In this document: one piece after another, positions 15,556-24,357 of the stretch
Layout: each line of letters opens with the position of its first letter
How positions within the stretch are numbered: the first letter of the stretch is position 1
Assembly: GCA_031381645.1 (NCBI GenBank)
Contig: JANMYB010000096.1
Location: 1-36,611, forward strand
Origin: Methylotenera_A sp031381645
Lineage (GTDB): Bacteria > Pseudomonadota > Gammaproteobacteria > Burkholderiales > Methylophilaceae
Direction: 5' to 3'
Length of the DNA stretch: 36,611 bases
Notes under the pieces: generated by a model
Told to the model about the DNA's origin: nothing
What the model saw: only the letters and a program-made list of their open reading frames with translations
Database searches by the model: none
Position numbers and translations under genes: made by a program

Positions 15556-16536
15556 TTAATTATTAAAAGATTTATTTATTAATGCCGCACTAAACTCACC
15601 CGCATTAAAAATATTGCCAGTTTTTAGATTGGTAATTTTTACTTTTGCTGGGGAAAATAGCAGCGGATCAATCTGGTAAAAATCCATCTTGTAAAATTTA
15701 AACACTTCCGCAAACGTTTTGCCGTAATCTTTAGAGGCGCTACTGGGCAATGCGTTCGCCAGCTTTTCAGCATCTGCATCGCTAGAATTCACATTCAATT
15801 CAACAAATCCACCAAATAAAATCGCATCGTTAGTACGTCCCATTGCAGTCATAAAATCGCCAGAAACTGGCGGCAATGGCGCAATGCCACGACCACTTAT
15901 AATACAATCCAACGGAAAATGTAGCGTATGCGCTTTATGCAGCGCTACCTCCAAAACCCGCGCCACGATTTGGGTTGCACCTGCAATACTGGTGGTTGGC
16001 GTTAAAATAAAGGTGAGATTTTCTACTTTAACATTGGTGTCGCGCGACACTTTTTCAATAATTTCAACAGGCGGGATTTTGTCAGTTTCTAGCACCAAAA
16101 CCGTCGCGTCGCCACTATCTCGATAGTTTAATTCTTTAAATAATTCTTCGCGCTGGGCAAGCGCCCGCGCAGGCCCAGAACCTAACGAAAAAAACTTTTC
16201 GTGCTGTAGCGCCCAACCTGCATATTGACTGCCGAGACAAGCCAGCACTGGGTTTTCTGACTTTACATGAATGCTCGAAGGCCATTTTTTGAAAGCTGTG
16301 CTCTGTTGAAAACTCAAATCTCCCAAACCACCCATACAAATTTCTGCAATCAGGCGTCCCGCCTCCGCGCCGCCAGCGTGCGCAATGCCAGCATCAACAA
16401 TCGTCGCACCAGTGGTATGCTGCGAAACGCCAATATTCAATGCTTTTGCTTGGGCTAAAAAAACTTCAATCAATGGCCTGCAAGCCTCATGGATACTAGG
16501 TTGCAGGCCTGCTATTTTTAAGTCAAGTTTAATCAT
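15556..16536 (-). CDS. mch: Methenyl-tetrahydromethanopterin cyclohydrolase
   Basis: The enzyme hydrolyses methenyl-H4MPT to formyl-H4MPT in formaldehyde oxidation. The 326-residue protein shows TTGATIVDAGIAHAGGAEAG near residue 42, AEICMGGLGDLSF, CLGSQYAGWAL near residue 98, ILTPTTSIAGATQIVARVLE near 180, and IISGRGIAPLPPVSGDFMTA near 212, all typical of Mch. The ATG overlaps the TGA of the upstream ATP-grasp gene (ATGA). A full inverted-repeat copy of the dispersed element (16475-16509) occupies the 5' end and encodes GLQPSIHEACRP. Despite this the region keeps the family's length, so the element appears to replace rather than add sequence. Confidence 0.95.
   Translation of the reverse strand: MIKLDLKIAGLQPSIHEACRPLIEVFLAQAKALNIGVSQHTTGATIVDAGIAHAGGAEAGRLIAEICMGGLGDLSFQQSTAFKKWPSSIHVKSENPVLACLGSQYAGWALQHEKFFSLGSGPARALAQREELFKELNYRDSGDATVLVLETDKIPPVEIIEKVSRDTNVKVENLTFILTPTTSIAGATQIVARVLEVALHKAHTLHFPLDCIISGRGIAPLPPVSGDFMTAMGRTNDAILFGGFVELNVNSSDADAEKLANALPSSASKDYGKTFAEVFKFYKMDFYQIDPLLFSPAKVKITNLKTGNIFNAGEFSAALINKSFNN
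16475..16509 (+). repeat. Dispersed repeat, copy 3, with both palindromic arms (in mch)
   Basis: GGCCTGCAA (16475-16483) and TTGCAGGCC (16501-16509) are perfect 9-bp inverted arms around a 17-nt loop containing ATGGATACTAGG. This is the clearest view of the whole REP-like unit. Confidence 0.7.
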
Positions 16537-17648
16537 TGATATAACATTTCTTTCAGTTTATCAGACCGTTGTCGTACCAGCGCATGTGCAACCTCTGCAC
16601 TTTCAGCATGCGCAAATACGCTACAAATCGGCATATGTTGAGGAATTCTAACACTGGATTCTCCAACGTCTAAAGCGGGAGTATCCGCCGCCCAATTTGG
16701 CCAAATAAAGTCCTTGGAAATGTCTAATACTTCATCCGCATACAAAATAAGCTGAGCTTTTGAAGCGTTAATTTTAGGCAGAGAGTCCGTTAAACTTCCC
16801 GCACAGCCTTGCACATGCAAAGAAAATAAGTTTTCATATAAATCAAAAGTCGCACTTAATCTTGGGTTCAATTCCAAAACCCACAAGCTTTCACCCTCTA
16901 AAATGGCATCCAAACTATTAACTCCACACAAATTTAAAGCACCCGTTAATTGCTGCGCAGCATGCTTGAAAGCCGCATAGATATTGGGCTGTACGGCAAC
17001 GCTTCCAACCGCTCCCGCAAAACGATAAGGCATTTCATCCGTTGGCGCGATAAGCTGTTGGTTAAAACCAATGGGTTGTGCTGTTTTGCCATCGGCCACA
17101 AACAGCATGGATATTGGCGTTCCAGCCTGTTTTTTTTGAAAATAAGCTTGCTGCAAATAGTCAGCAGGTTTAGCCTGATTTGCAGGCTTAATATGCGTTC
17201 CGCCAGAGCCGCCAAGTTTCTTCGCAAGCCACTGCGCAGTGTTATCAGGCATTTGCAAACAGACTTCAGGATGCTGAATGCCCAAATCATCCAACAGCGC
17301 GAAAAAACTGAAGTCTTTAGCGCGTTTCAACACTTCTTTCTTGTTGCCGATAATCGTCACACGCTCAGCCACCCAAGACAGTAAATCTGGGCAATTATCG
17401 AACAAACTGCCGTACAAAAAACCGTCAACTTCAGCTAAATTAATACCCGAAAAAACGCTTTTAAAATCTTCTTCATCCAAACTTAAGCCTTGATCGTTTA
17501 TATGCATTTTTAGCTTGTGGGTTTTGGAGGAAGCTCGCTGCGTATCCTCATCAACAAAGGCATCCAGCACAATCACGTCATGCCCATAAGCCACTGCCAT
17601 CTCTGCAAATCCGCGGGCAGAGAGTGCCGCGATAATAAATTTAGCCAC
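16533..17648 (-). CDS. ATP-grasp protein of the H4MPT cluster (orf17-like)
   Basis: This is a 371-residue ATP-grasp protein between mtdB and mch, in the position of the methylotroph orf17 type. It begins KFIIAALSARGFAEMAVAYG (a Rossmann-like start). WLAKKLGGSGGTHIKPAN near residue 138 is the glycine-rich ATP loop and SLWVLELNPRLSATFDLYE near residue 257 the metal-binding site. The substrate is unknown; a ligation step in H4MPT or methylofuran synthesis is inferred from context. The start is GTG 17648, 2 nt after the mtdB stop, and the end overlaps mch by 4 nt. It holds two copies of the dispersed repeat, in two different reading frames (VQPNIYA and GTPISML). Confidence 0.8.
   Translation of the reverse strand: MAKFIIAALSARGFAEMAVAYGHDVIVLDAFVDEDTQRASSKTHKLKMHINDQGLSLDEEDFKSVFSGINLAEVDGFLYGSLFDNCPDLLSWVAERVTIIGNKKEVLKRAKDFSFFALLDDLGIQHPEVCLQMPDNTAQWLAKKLGGSGGTHIKPANQAKPADYLQQAYFQKKQAGTPISMLFVADGKTAQPIGFNQQLIAPTDEMPYRFAGAVGSVAVQPNIYAAFKHAAQQLTGALNLCGVNSLDAILEGESLWVLELNPRLSATFDLYENLFSLHVQGCAGSLTDSLPKINASKAQLILYADEVLDISKDFIWPNWAADTPALDVGESSVRIPQHMPICSVFAHAESAEVAHALVRQRSDKLKEMLYQ
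16977..16997 (+). repeat. Dispersed repeat, copy 4 (in orf17-like gene)
   Basis: ATAGATATTGGGCTGTACGG is a degenerate copy preceded by AGCCGC, as in copies 6 and 7 (CCGC). It is antisense in the gene, in the Asn-Ile frame. Confidence 0.5.
17107..17127 (+). repeat. Dispersed repeat, copy 5 (in orf17-like gene)
   Basis: ATGGATATTGGCGTTCCAGC keeps the core ATGGATATTGGC; the right arm is degraded. It is 130 bp from copy 4 and in a different codon frame. Confidence 0.5.
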
Positions 17649-17650
17649 TT

Positions 17651-18550
17651 TTAGCTACTGGCTAAATTTTGCGCCGTTTCAAATGCCGCCATAAACTCTA
17701 TATACACTGGTTTTTCTGCGCTAAGCATTTGTTTTAAAAGCTGATGTTGCGTGGCATATTTTAAATTGCCTATCGCCAGCGCGCCGACTCCTAATACTTT
17801 GGTCTCCGCAATCTGCATGCCATCCATCATCACCGCCACGCCCTCAGCACCGCTTGGCGGCACTGCATTAACATCAGCGATGATTTTTAAATGTTTGGAA
17901 TGTGCAATTTGCTCAGCAGAAAGCACGCGAACGCCCGCTGCAGCGCAGCAAAGTACCACGTCCGCATCATCCAAAATTACTTGCTTTGCTGCTTCCGATG
18001 CACCATCCACCAAGCCAATATCGACGCTATAGTGCTGATTATAGTTTTGTGCTTTTTCGCGCACGCTTTCCATGCCGCGATACGCTACCAATTGCACCTG
18101 TGCGCCTTGTTTGGCAGCTATCAGCGCTGCGCAACCACCTACTGGACCAGTTGCACCAAATATGGCGATTTTTTTATCTTTTAAGTTGATTTTAAAATGA
18201 CGATTTAAATGCAAATCGACTTTTGCCAGCATCGCTGCTGCGGTGGTAAATGCACCTGATGGATCAGCAAACATCGATATCTGAAACGGTGGAAATGTGG
18301 CTTTTTGTGAGACCTCCAGCATATCCATAGCCAAATCTATATCGCGCCCACCGATAAAAATCGCCTCACGTTTTAAACCGCTACTGCTGCGCGAAAAAAT
18401 AGCATCTTGCGTTAAACCTGCAACTTCGCCCAAGCCCACATTGGTGTAAGGCATAATCTTGTCGAAACCAGCGTCATATGCCATATTCACGTCAAACGGG
18501 CTGGCGTTTTTAGCCGCAGTAAACAAATGTAAAATTGAGACTTTTTCCAT
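17651..18550 (-). CDS. mtdB: NAD(P)-dependent methylene-tetrahydromethanopterin dehydrogenase
   Basis: The enzyme oxidises methylene-H4MPT to methenyl-H4MPT, the step before Mch in formaldehyde oxidation. It is 299 residues. The N-terminal substrate domain has LHLFTAAKNASPFDVNMAYD and TNVGLGEVAGLTQDAIFSR (about residue 37). The nucleotide-binding domain has IAIFGATGPVGGCAALIAA near residue 128, and VIADVNAVPPSGAEGVAV follows near 220. The ATG follows AGG with an A/T-rich spacer. It lies 6 bp after the RFAP synthase gene and 2 bp before the ATP-grasp gene, in a compact operon. Confidence 0.95.
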   Translation of the reverse strand: MEKVSILHLFTAAKNASPFDVNMAYDAGFDKIMPYTNVGLGEVAGLTQDAIFSRSSSGLKREAIFIGGRDIDLAMDMLEVSQKATFPPFQISMFADPSGAFTTAAAMLAKVDLHLNRHFKINLKDKKIAIFGATGPVGGCAALIAAKQGAQVQLVAYRGMESVREKAQNYNQHYSVDIGLVDGASEAAKQVILDDADVVLCCAAAGVRVLSAEQIAHSKHLKIIADVNAVPPSGAEGVAVMMDGMQIAETKVLGVGALAIGNLKYATQHQLLKQMLSAEKPVYIEFMAAFETAQNLASS

Positions 18551-18556
18551 AATTTT

Positions 18557-19525
18557 TTAACCTAATTGAATGCTTGCGCCAGTGTTTTTACCGCGACAAC
18601 ATTGAAAACCAATATTCGATTTACCTGCAAAGGCAAGCTGAGCTTTAGTTTTCAGCAATTCAGCTTGTTGCTGATTTTCTAAAACTGCAAACCCAGTCGG
18701 ACCCCACGAACTTTGCCCGACGCAAGCTGCACCATTTTGTTGCAGCCAACGTAATACTTCGGCCACATCTTGGCTAGCAAAACGCCCGCCTTGAATTGGT
18801 GCAAAATAATCACCATTATAAGCCTGCAAATCGGCCATAAGTGCACCAAATGCAAGCAAATTGCTCTGTTGCAGGGCAGGCAAAATGTGCTGTAGTACCA
18901 AATCTCGCAAATGGTGCTGCGCAGGCTTTAATTTTGTAAAGGCTGCAGCCTCCGTAGCACCATGCACACCCACATGGGCGCTATCTTGCACCAATAATAC
19001 ACGCCAATTTGAGGGGAAATCTTGTCGAAACGCGATTTCAGGCAGTGTGTCATTCATTTTACCCGTATCCACCAAAAACCCACCTTGTAAAAACGCCGCG
19101 ATACCTATGCCAGAACGCGCTCCACGCTTGGCTTCCAGCGCAATGTGATTTACATCAAAACTCAAGCCAAATAAAGCATTTAAACCCATGCCAATCGCCA
19201 GCGCCATCTGTGTGCCCGAACCCAAGCCCGCGTGTTCTGGAATGGCCTGCTGCACTTTCAATGAAAAATTATTTTGTATTTTTAACGATTTAACTAAATT
19301 TTCGACGATTTTATCGACATTTTGACCACTTTTAGACTCAATTAATAGACTTTTATTTTTTGTAATTTCAAGCTGCGTGCAGGGCGCATCAATCGCCAAC
19401 CCCACACTACCAAACATGCGCTCTGAGCTGCCGGTTAAATCAAAAAACCCCATATGTAAACGGGCGGAGGTACTGATACTCACTTTTTGTATTGTCGGCA
19501 GGTGTTTCAATTGATTAGTAATCAT
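18557..19525 (-). CDS. Beta-ribofuranosylaminobenzene 5'-phosphate synthase (RFAP synthase, orf4-like)
   Basis: The enzyme condenses 4-hydroxybenzoate or 4-aminobenzoate with PRPP, with loss of CO2, in the first committed step of H4MPT synthesis. The 322-residue GHMP-kinase-fold protein has STSARLHMGFFDLTG near residue 18, the GHMP loop PEHAGLGSGTQMALAIGMG near residue 95, and the C-terminal CVGQSSWGPTGFAVLE. It is the first gene of the operon containing mtdB and mch, linking cofactor synthesis to use; PabB in the neighbouring operon could supply pABA. The ATG at 19525 has no clear Shine-Dalgarno site. The 177-bp gap to ppsA (19526-19702) must hold both divergent promoters; I see no convincing -35/-10 pair there. 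Confidence 0.9.
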   Translation of the reverse strand: MITNQLKHLPTIQKVSISTSARLHMGFFDLTGSSERMFGSVGLAIDAPCTQLEITKNKSLLIESKSGQNVDKIVENLVKSLKIQNNFSLKVQQAIPEHAGLGSGTQMALAIGMGLNALFGLSFDVNHIALEAKRGARSGIGIAAFLQGGFLVDTGKMNDTLPEIAFRQDFPSNWRVLLVQDSAHVGVHGATEAAAFTKLKPAQHHLRDLVLQHILPALQQSNLLAFGALMADLQAYNGDYFAPIQGGRFASQDVAEVLRWLQQNGAACVGQSSWGPTGFAVLENQQQAELLKTKAQLAFAGKSNIGFQCCRGKNTGASIQLG

Positions 19526-19702
19526 TATTGCTTATTTTAGCTTAAACATTGCGCTATATCATTTAATCGCTAATTGAACCATACTTCTCGCGTGACATTA
19601 GGCCGCAAATTTGGCACAATCACGTAATAAATAAGCCTGTAACGTTAATTCGCATTAATTGTTTGGGTGTCAATAATGCATTTGCAATGTTAAGGGAAAA
19701 AA

Positions 19703-22072
19703 ATGTCAGCGCACGCAATTCCATTTGAACAACTTCGCAATACTGATGTAGGTACAGTTGGTGGTAAAAACGCCTCGCTAGGTGAGATGATTTCACAATT
19801 ATCTGCCAAAGGAGTGCGCGTACCTACTGGCTTTGCGACCACTGCGCATGCATATCGTGAATTTTTAGCCCAAAATGGGTTAGACAAAAAAATTAATGAT
19901 TTGCTCGATAAACTCAATGCAGATGATACACAAGCGCTTGCAATCTGCGGCACACAAATTCGCGAATGGATTATGGCCGAACCTTTTCCTGCTGCGTTAG
20001 ACAAAGCCATTGCGGACAACTATGCTACTTTAACTGCTAAATCAGGCGAGGGCGCAACTTTTGCTGTGCGCTCGTCTGCCACGGCTGAAGATTTACCAGA
20101 CGCTTCATTCGCAGGCCAACAAGAATCATTCCTGAATATTCAAGGTTTAGATAACATCAAGCACGCCATTCAGGAGGTATTCGCTTCTTTATACAATGAC
20201 CGCGCTATTTCTTACCGAGTACACAAAGGCTTTGTGCATGCCGATGTAGCGCTATCGGCAGGTATCCAACAAATGGTACGTAGCGATATTGGCTGTGCCG
20301 GCGTAATGTTCACTATTGATACCGAATCTGGCTTTAAGGATGTAGTGTTTATTACATCAAGCTATGGTTTAGGCGAGACCGTAGTGCAAGGCGCGGTAAA
20401 CCCTGATGAATTTTATGTACATAAACCTACCTTAGCGCTTGGCAAGCCTTCGATTGTGCGCCGCACCATGGGCTCAAAACTCATCAAAATGGTGTTTAGC
20501 GATGCCACACGTGCTGGTAAAAGTACACATACCATTGATGTAGAAAATACAGATAGCGACCGCTACTCACTCTGTGATGCCGATGTTTTAGAGTTAGCGC
20601 GCTATGCTATGACGATTGAAACACATTATGGCTGCCCGATGGATATTGAATGGGGGAAAAATGGTGTTGATAATAAACTATACATCTTACAAGCACGCCC
20701 AGAGACAGTTAAATCACAAGAGTCTTTAAATAACGTCACAGAAACTTTTAAATTAAACAAACACAGCGAAAAGCCATTGGTAATCGGTCGTGCGGTGACA
20801 CAAAAGGTCGGCGTTGGTCCAGTGCGTATTGTACTAGATCCTGCAGAAATGCACTTAGTGCAACCAGGTGATGTATTAGTTGCCGACATGACAGACCCGA
20901 ACTGGGAGCCAGTGATGAAGCGCGCCAGCGCACTTGTTACTAACCGTGGTGGCCGCACCTGCCATGCCGCAATTATTGCACGCGAACTTGGCATCCCAGC
21001 GATTGTTGGCGCAGTCAATGCAACAGACGTACTGCGTGAAGGCGAAATTGTCACCGTTTCATGTGCGGAAGGTGAATCTGGCTTTGTGTATCATGGTGCC
21101 ATTGAATATAGCGTAGATACTCAAGCACAATCAGCCCTGCCTCCTGCTCCATGTAAAATCATGATGAACGTAGGCAACCCTGACATGGCGTTTGGCTTTG
21201 CTAAAACCCCAAATGACGGTGTAGGTTTAGCGCGTTTAGAGTTCGTCATCAATAACATGGTGGGCATTCACCCTAAAGCCATTTTAAATGCAGAAGCCAT
21301 GCCGACTGCAGTTAAAACAATCATTCAAAACCGTGCACGCGGCTATGCCAGTCCTAAACAATTTTACATTGATAAAGTAGCAGAAGGCGTTGCAACCATT
21401 GCCGCAGCGTTCTACCCAAAACCAGTGATTGTGCGAACTTCAGACTTTAAATCCAACGAGTACAAAAAACTGGTTGGTGGTGAGATTTACGAGCCAGATG
21501 AAGAAAACCCAATGATTGGCTTCCGTGGCGCAGCACGTTATATGGCCGAGGACTTTAAAGAATGCTTTGCCATGGAATGCATGGCCATGAAAAAAGTACG
21601 CGACGAAATGGGATTGACCAATGTAGAACTGATGCTCCCCTTTGTACGCACAATAGACGAAGCAAAAGCTGTGACGGAAATCATGGCAGCTAACGGGCTT
21701 AAACGTGGTGAAAATGGCTTGCGTTTAATCATGATGTGCGAAATTCCCTCCAATGCCTTGTTGGCAGAACAATTTTTGGAGTATTTCGATGGATTCTCAA
21801 TTGGCTCAAACGACCTTACCCAGCTTACATTAGGCATGGATAGGGATTCTGGCATCTTGGCAGAAGGTTTCGATGAACGTAACGACGCAGTGAAAGTGCT
21901 GCTGAAAATGGCGATTAGTACTTGTAACCGCCTAGGCAAGTATGTGGGCATTTGTGGTCAAGGTCCATCTGATCATCCTGATTTTGCCGAATGGCTGGTA
22001 GCCGAAGGCATACAATCAGTCTCACTCAATCCTGACACTGTAATTGCCACTTGGCAACGTTTAGCTAAATAA
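19703..22072 (+). CDS. ppsA: Phosphoenolpyruvate synthase (pyruvate, water dikinase)
   Basis: The enzyme converts pyruvate and ATP to PEP, AMP and phosphate, feeding gluconeogenesis; in a RuMP methylotroph it draws on pyruvate from assimilation. It is 789 residues, full length. The N-terminal nucleotide-binding domain has VGGKNASLGEMISQL and FAVRSSATAEDLPDASFAGQ. The swivelling domain has the phospho-histidine motif GGRTCHAAIIARELGIPA (His about residue 420). The C-terminal barrel carries GFRGAARYM, LMLPFVRT and GSNDLTQLTLGMDRD. The start follows TAAGGGA. ppsR lies 16 nt downstream, so synthase and regulator are probably one operon. Confidence 0.97.
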   Translation: MSAHAIPFEQLRNTDVGTVGGKNASLGEMISQLSAKGVRVPTGFATTAHAYREFLAQNGLDKKINDLLDKLNADDTQALAICGTQIREWIMAEPFPAALDKAIADNYATLTAKSGEGATFAVRSSATAEDLPDASFAGQQESFLNIQGLDNIKHAIQEVFASLYNDRAISYRVHKGFVHADVALSAGIQQMVRSDIGCAGVMFTIDTESGFKDVVFITSSYGLGETVVQGAVNPDEFYVHKPTLALGKPSIVRRTMGSKLIKMVFSDATRAGKSTHTIDVENTDSDRYSLCDADVLELARYAMTIETHYGCPMDIEWGKNGVDNKLYILQARPETVKSQESLNNVTETFKLNKHSEKPLVIGRAVTQKVGVGPVRIVLDPAEMHLVQPGDVLVADMTDPNWEPVMKRASALVTNRGGRTCHAAIIARELGIPAIVGAVNATDVLREGEIVTVSCAEGESGFVYHGAIEYSVDTQAQSALPPAPCKIMMNVGNPDMAFGFAKTPNDGVGLARLEFVINNMVGIHPKAILNAEAMPTAVKTIIQNRARGYASPKQFYIDKVAEGVATIAAAFYPKPVIVRTSDFKSNEYKKLVGGEIYEPDEENPMIGFRGAARYMAEDFKECFAMECMAMKKVRDEMGLTNVELMLPFVRTIDEAKAVTEIMAANGLKRGENGLRLIMMCEIPSNALLAEQFLEYFDGFSIGSNDLTQLTLGMDRDSGILAEGFDERNDAVKVLLKMAISTCNRLGKYVGICGQGPSDHPDFAEWLVAEGIQSVSLNPDTVIATWQRLAK

Positions 22073-22088
22073 AGAATAGTTAAAAAGA

Positions 22089-22895
22089 GTGAAGCGCACG
22101 GCGTTTTTTATTTCCGATGGTACTGGTACCACGGCAAGCTCTCTGGGCGGCTTGCTGGCGCACTTTCCAAACACACAGTTTGAGTATGTACGTCTACCAT
22201 TCACCGATTCCATCGATAAAATTTTGGACGCACAAAAACGCATTGCGGAAAATAAGGTGAAAGACAATGTGCGCCCCATTGTGATCATGTCTATCGGCGA
22301 CATGATGCTGCGCAAGCAACTAAAAGAAGTTGATGCTTTTTACATTGATTTATTTGACTCATTTATTGACCCGCTCGGCAAAGAGTTTGACGAAAAACCG
22401 CTTACAGGTGCCAGCATTGCGCACAGCAACACGGGTGAAAGCTACCACGCGCGTATCGATGCCATTAATTTCAGCTTGAACCATGATGATGGCATTACCA
22501 ACAATGGCCTAGAAGAAGCGCAAGTCATTTTAATAGGCGTCTCGCGTTGTGGTAAAACACCGACCAGCCTTTATTTAGCGATGCAGTATTCTATTAAAGC
22601 TGCGAATTATCCGCTAATCCCAGAGGATTTCGAGCGCGGGACTTTGCCTGCTGCGCTCATACCGCATCGGCACAAAATTTTTGGCTTATCTATTCAACCG
22701 GAACGCTTGCATTCCGTGCGCACCGAGCGCCGCCCCGATAGCTTATACGCCTCGCTAGAAAACTGCCGCAAAGAAATCGCTACCGCAGAACGTATGATGA
22801 AAAATGCCGGCATCACCTGGACAGACTCCTCCACACGCTCCATCGAGGAGCTTTCCGCCATTATTCTGCAAAAAATCCGCCAGCCCGCAAAATAA
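22089..22895 (+). CDS. ppsR: PEP synthase regulatory protein (bifunctional kinase/pyrophosphorylase, DUF299)
   Basis: PpsR switches PEP synthase off by ADP-dependent phosphorylation of the catalytic-site threonine and on again by phosphate-dependent removal. It has the N-terminal FFISDGTGTTASSLGGLLA and the P-loop IGVSRCGKTPTSLYLAMQ (about residues 149-166). YPLIPEDFERGTLP and LSIQPERLHSVRTERRP follow. At 268 residues it is near the E. coli length. The start is GTG 22089, 16 nt after the ppsA stop. Its stop is one base from the convergent chrA stop, with no terminator hairpin between. Confidence 0.95.
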   Translation: MKRTAFFISDGTGTTASSLGGLLAHFPNTQFEYVRLPFTDSIDKILDAQKRIAENKVKDNVRPIVIMSIGDMMLRKQLKEVDAFYIDLFDSFIDPLGKEFDEKPLTGASIAHSNTGESYHARIDAINFSLNHDDGITNNGLEEAQVILIGVSRCGKTPTSLYLAMQYSIKAANYPLIPEDFERGTLPAALIPHRHKIFGLSIQPERLHSVRTERRPDSLYASLENCRKEIATAERMMKNAGITWTDSSTRSIEELSAIILQKIRQPAK

Positions 22896-22896
22896 A

Positions 22897-24231
22897 CTAC
22901 ACCAGCGCGTGATGTAGCAAGCCTAGCACGGCGAATGCGGTAATCAGAAGCATGATATTCGCTTTAAACTTAAATAAAATAAAACACGCCGCTAAAATAG
23001 CTGCCCCAGTAGCCGCATCGATATTGCCTTGCAGGCCATGCGGCCAAACAATATGTTGTACAAAAAATAAAGCCAAACTCACAATAACGCCTACTACGGC
23101 AGCGGTAATTGCCGTTAAAGGCACAGTAAATTTAAGATTATTTTGTGTAGATTCGATAAACGGCGCGCCGACAAAAATAAAAATAAATGACGGCAAAAAT
23201 GTAAAGAATGTAACGATGCAGGCCGCTATAATGCCTGCCACGAGAGGGTTCTGGACAATCTCATGTGACCATCCACCAACAAAACCCACAAATGCCACCA
23301 CCATAATCAATGGCCCTGGCGTGGTTTCTCCTAGCGCTAAGCCATCCATCATTTGCGCTGGTGTTAGCCAAGCATAATGCTCTACAGCGCCCTGGTAAAC
23401 ATAGGGTAAAACAGCATAAGCGCCACCAAAAGTCAGTAGCGCAGCTTTGGTAAAAAACCAAGCCATTTGCGTATAAATCGCATCCCAACCATAGCACAAC
23501 ACTAATAGCAGCATGGCAGCAATCCATATTGCAACGCCAATCACGATAAATTTTATCAATGTTTTAATATTAAATTTTGCATGTGCGGGTGTTGGCGTGT
23601 CATCATCAATGACGGCGCTTCCATAGTTTTTTTGGTTGATCTTATGCGCAGCACTGCTTGCAAATAAAGTTGGCTGATAACGATTCACTAAAAATCCAAT
23701 CAATGCTGCAGCTAATACAATCAACGGAAATGGTATTTTAAACACAGCAATCGCGATAAATGAGGCAAAAGAGATGCTCCACAATACCCTATTGACAAGG
23801 CTTCTAGCGCCTATTCTATACGCTGCAAATAGCACAATCGCCACTACTGCAGGCTTAATGCCATACAACACGCCCGCCACTGCAGGCAAGTCGCCAAAGC
23901 GCATATAAATATAGCTCAAGCCAATTAAAATTAGTAGTGATGGTAATACAAATAAAACGCCAGCAATCAAACCACCACGCGTCTTATGCATCAGCCAGCC
24001 AATGTAAGTCGCCAATTGTTGCGCCTCTGGGCCAGGCAATACCATGCAATAATTCAGTGCGTGTAAAAAACGTTTTTCCGAAATCCAGCGTTTATTTTCC
24101 ACCAAATCTTGATGCATGATGGCAATCTGTCCCGCAGGCCCACCAAAGCTAATGAATCCGAGCTTAAGCCAATACCAAAACGCCTCTTTCAGGCTAGGCG
24201 CAACTGGAACTTCGAATGCAATCTGTTTCAT
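22897..24231 (-). CDS. chrA: Chromate transporter, long-chain CHR family
   Basis: ChrA proteins export chromate across the inner membrane. This is a two-domain (long) member of 444 residues with about a dozen hydrophobic helices. The first half has LGFISFGGPAGQIAIMH near residue 24 and VLPGPEAQQLATYIGW near 64; the second repeats the pattern in inverted-duplicate style with LLTFGGAYAVLPYV near residue 264 and LALGETTPGPLIMVVAFVG near 297. No chrB or other metal gene is adjacent, so physiological chromate resistance is likely but unproven. A copy of the dispersed repeat lies near the 3' end (23017), encoding LQGNIDA. The ATG at 24231 has no good Shine-Dalgarno site. Confidence 0.93.
   Translation of the reverse strand: MKQIAFEVPVAPSLKEAFWYWLKLGFISFGGPAGQIAIMHQDLVENKRWISEKRFLHALNYCMVLPGPEAQQLATYIGWLMHKTRGGLIAGVLFVLPSLLILIGLSYIYMRFGDLPAVAGVLYGIKPAVVAIVLFAAYRIGARSLVNRVLWSISFASFIAIAVFKIPFPLIVLAAALIGFLVNRYQPTLFASSAAHKINQKNYGSAVIDDDTPTPAHAKFNIKTLIKFIVIGVAIWIAAMLLLVLCYGWDAIYTQMAWFFTKAALLTFGGAYAVLPYVYQGAVEHYAWLTPAQMMDGLALGETTPGPLIMVVAFVGFVGGWSHEIVQNPLVAGIIAACIVTFFTFLPSFIFIFVGAPFIESTQNNLKFTVPLTAITAAVVGVIVSLALFFVQHIVWPHGLQGNIDAATGAAILAACFILFKFKANIMLLITAFAVLGLLHHALV
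23017..23037 (+). repeat. Dispersed repeat, copy 6 (in chrA)
   Basis: ATCGATATTGCCTTGCAGGC, preceded by AGCCGC; the right arm TTGCAGGCC is identical to copy 3. It is antisense in chrA. Confidence 0.6.
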
Positions 24232-24284
24232 GGTTATATTCTATCGGCAAAACCGACTTTAGCATAAAAGGTTTAATTTTAAAC

Positions 24285-24301
24285 TTGGCACGCAATATGC
24301 T
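24285..24301 (+). promoter_or_regulatory. Sigma-54 (-24/-12) promoter
   Basis: TTGGCACGCAATATGCT has the diagnostic GG-N10-GC spacing (GG 24287-24288, GC 24299-24300) and the full TTGGCACG -24 box; the -12 element ATGCT differs from TTGCT at one base. Predicted transcription start is near 24312, right before a hairpin ACTAGC/GCTAGT (24313-24318, 24324-24329) and 46 nt before the small ORF. Confidence 0.75.
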
Positions 24302-24357
24302 TATTATTACTTACTAGCGAATGGCTAGTTTAGAAATACTGAAAGGTTGGTTTTAAT

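Noticed and set aside
19611..19626. TTGGCACAATCACGTA upstream of ppsA as a second sigma-54 promoter
   Set aside because: The -24 half fits, but the base pair 10 nt after GG is TA instead of GC, so the -12 box is absent.
20285..20300. GATATTGGCTGTGCC in ppsA as another copy of the dispersed repeat
   Set aside because: It encodes the universal PEP synthase motif SDIGCAGVMFT; protein constraint explains it and the arms are missing. The GGATATTG at 20641 (MDIEWG) is rejected for the same reason.
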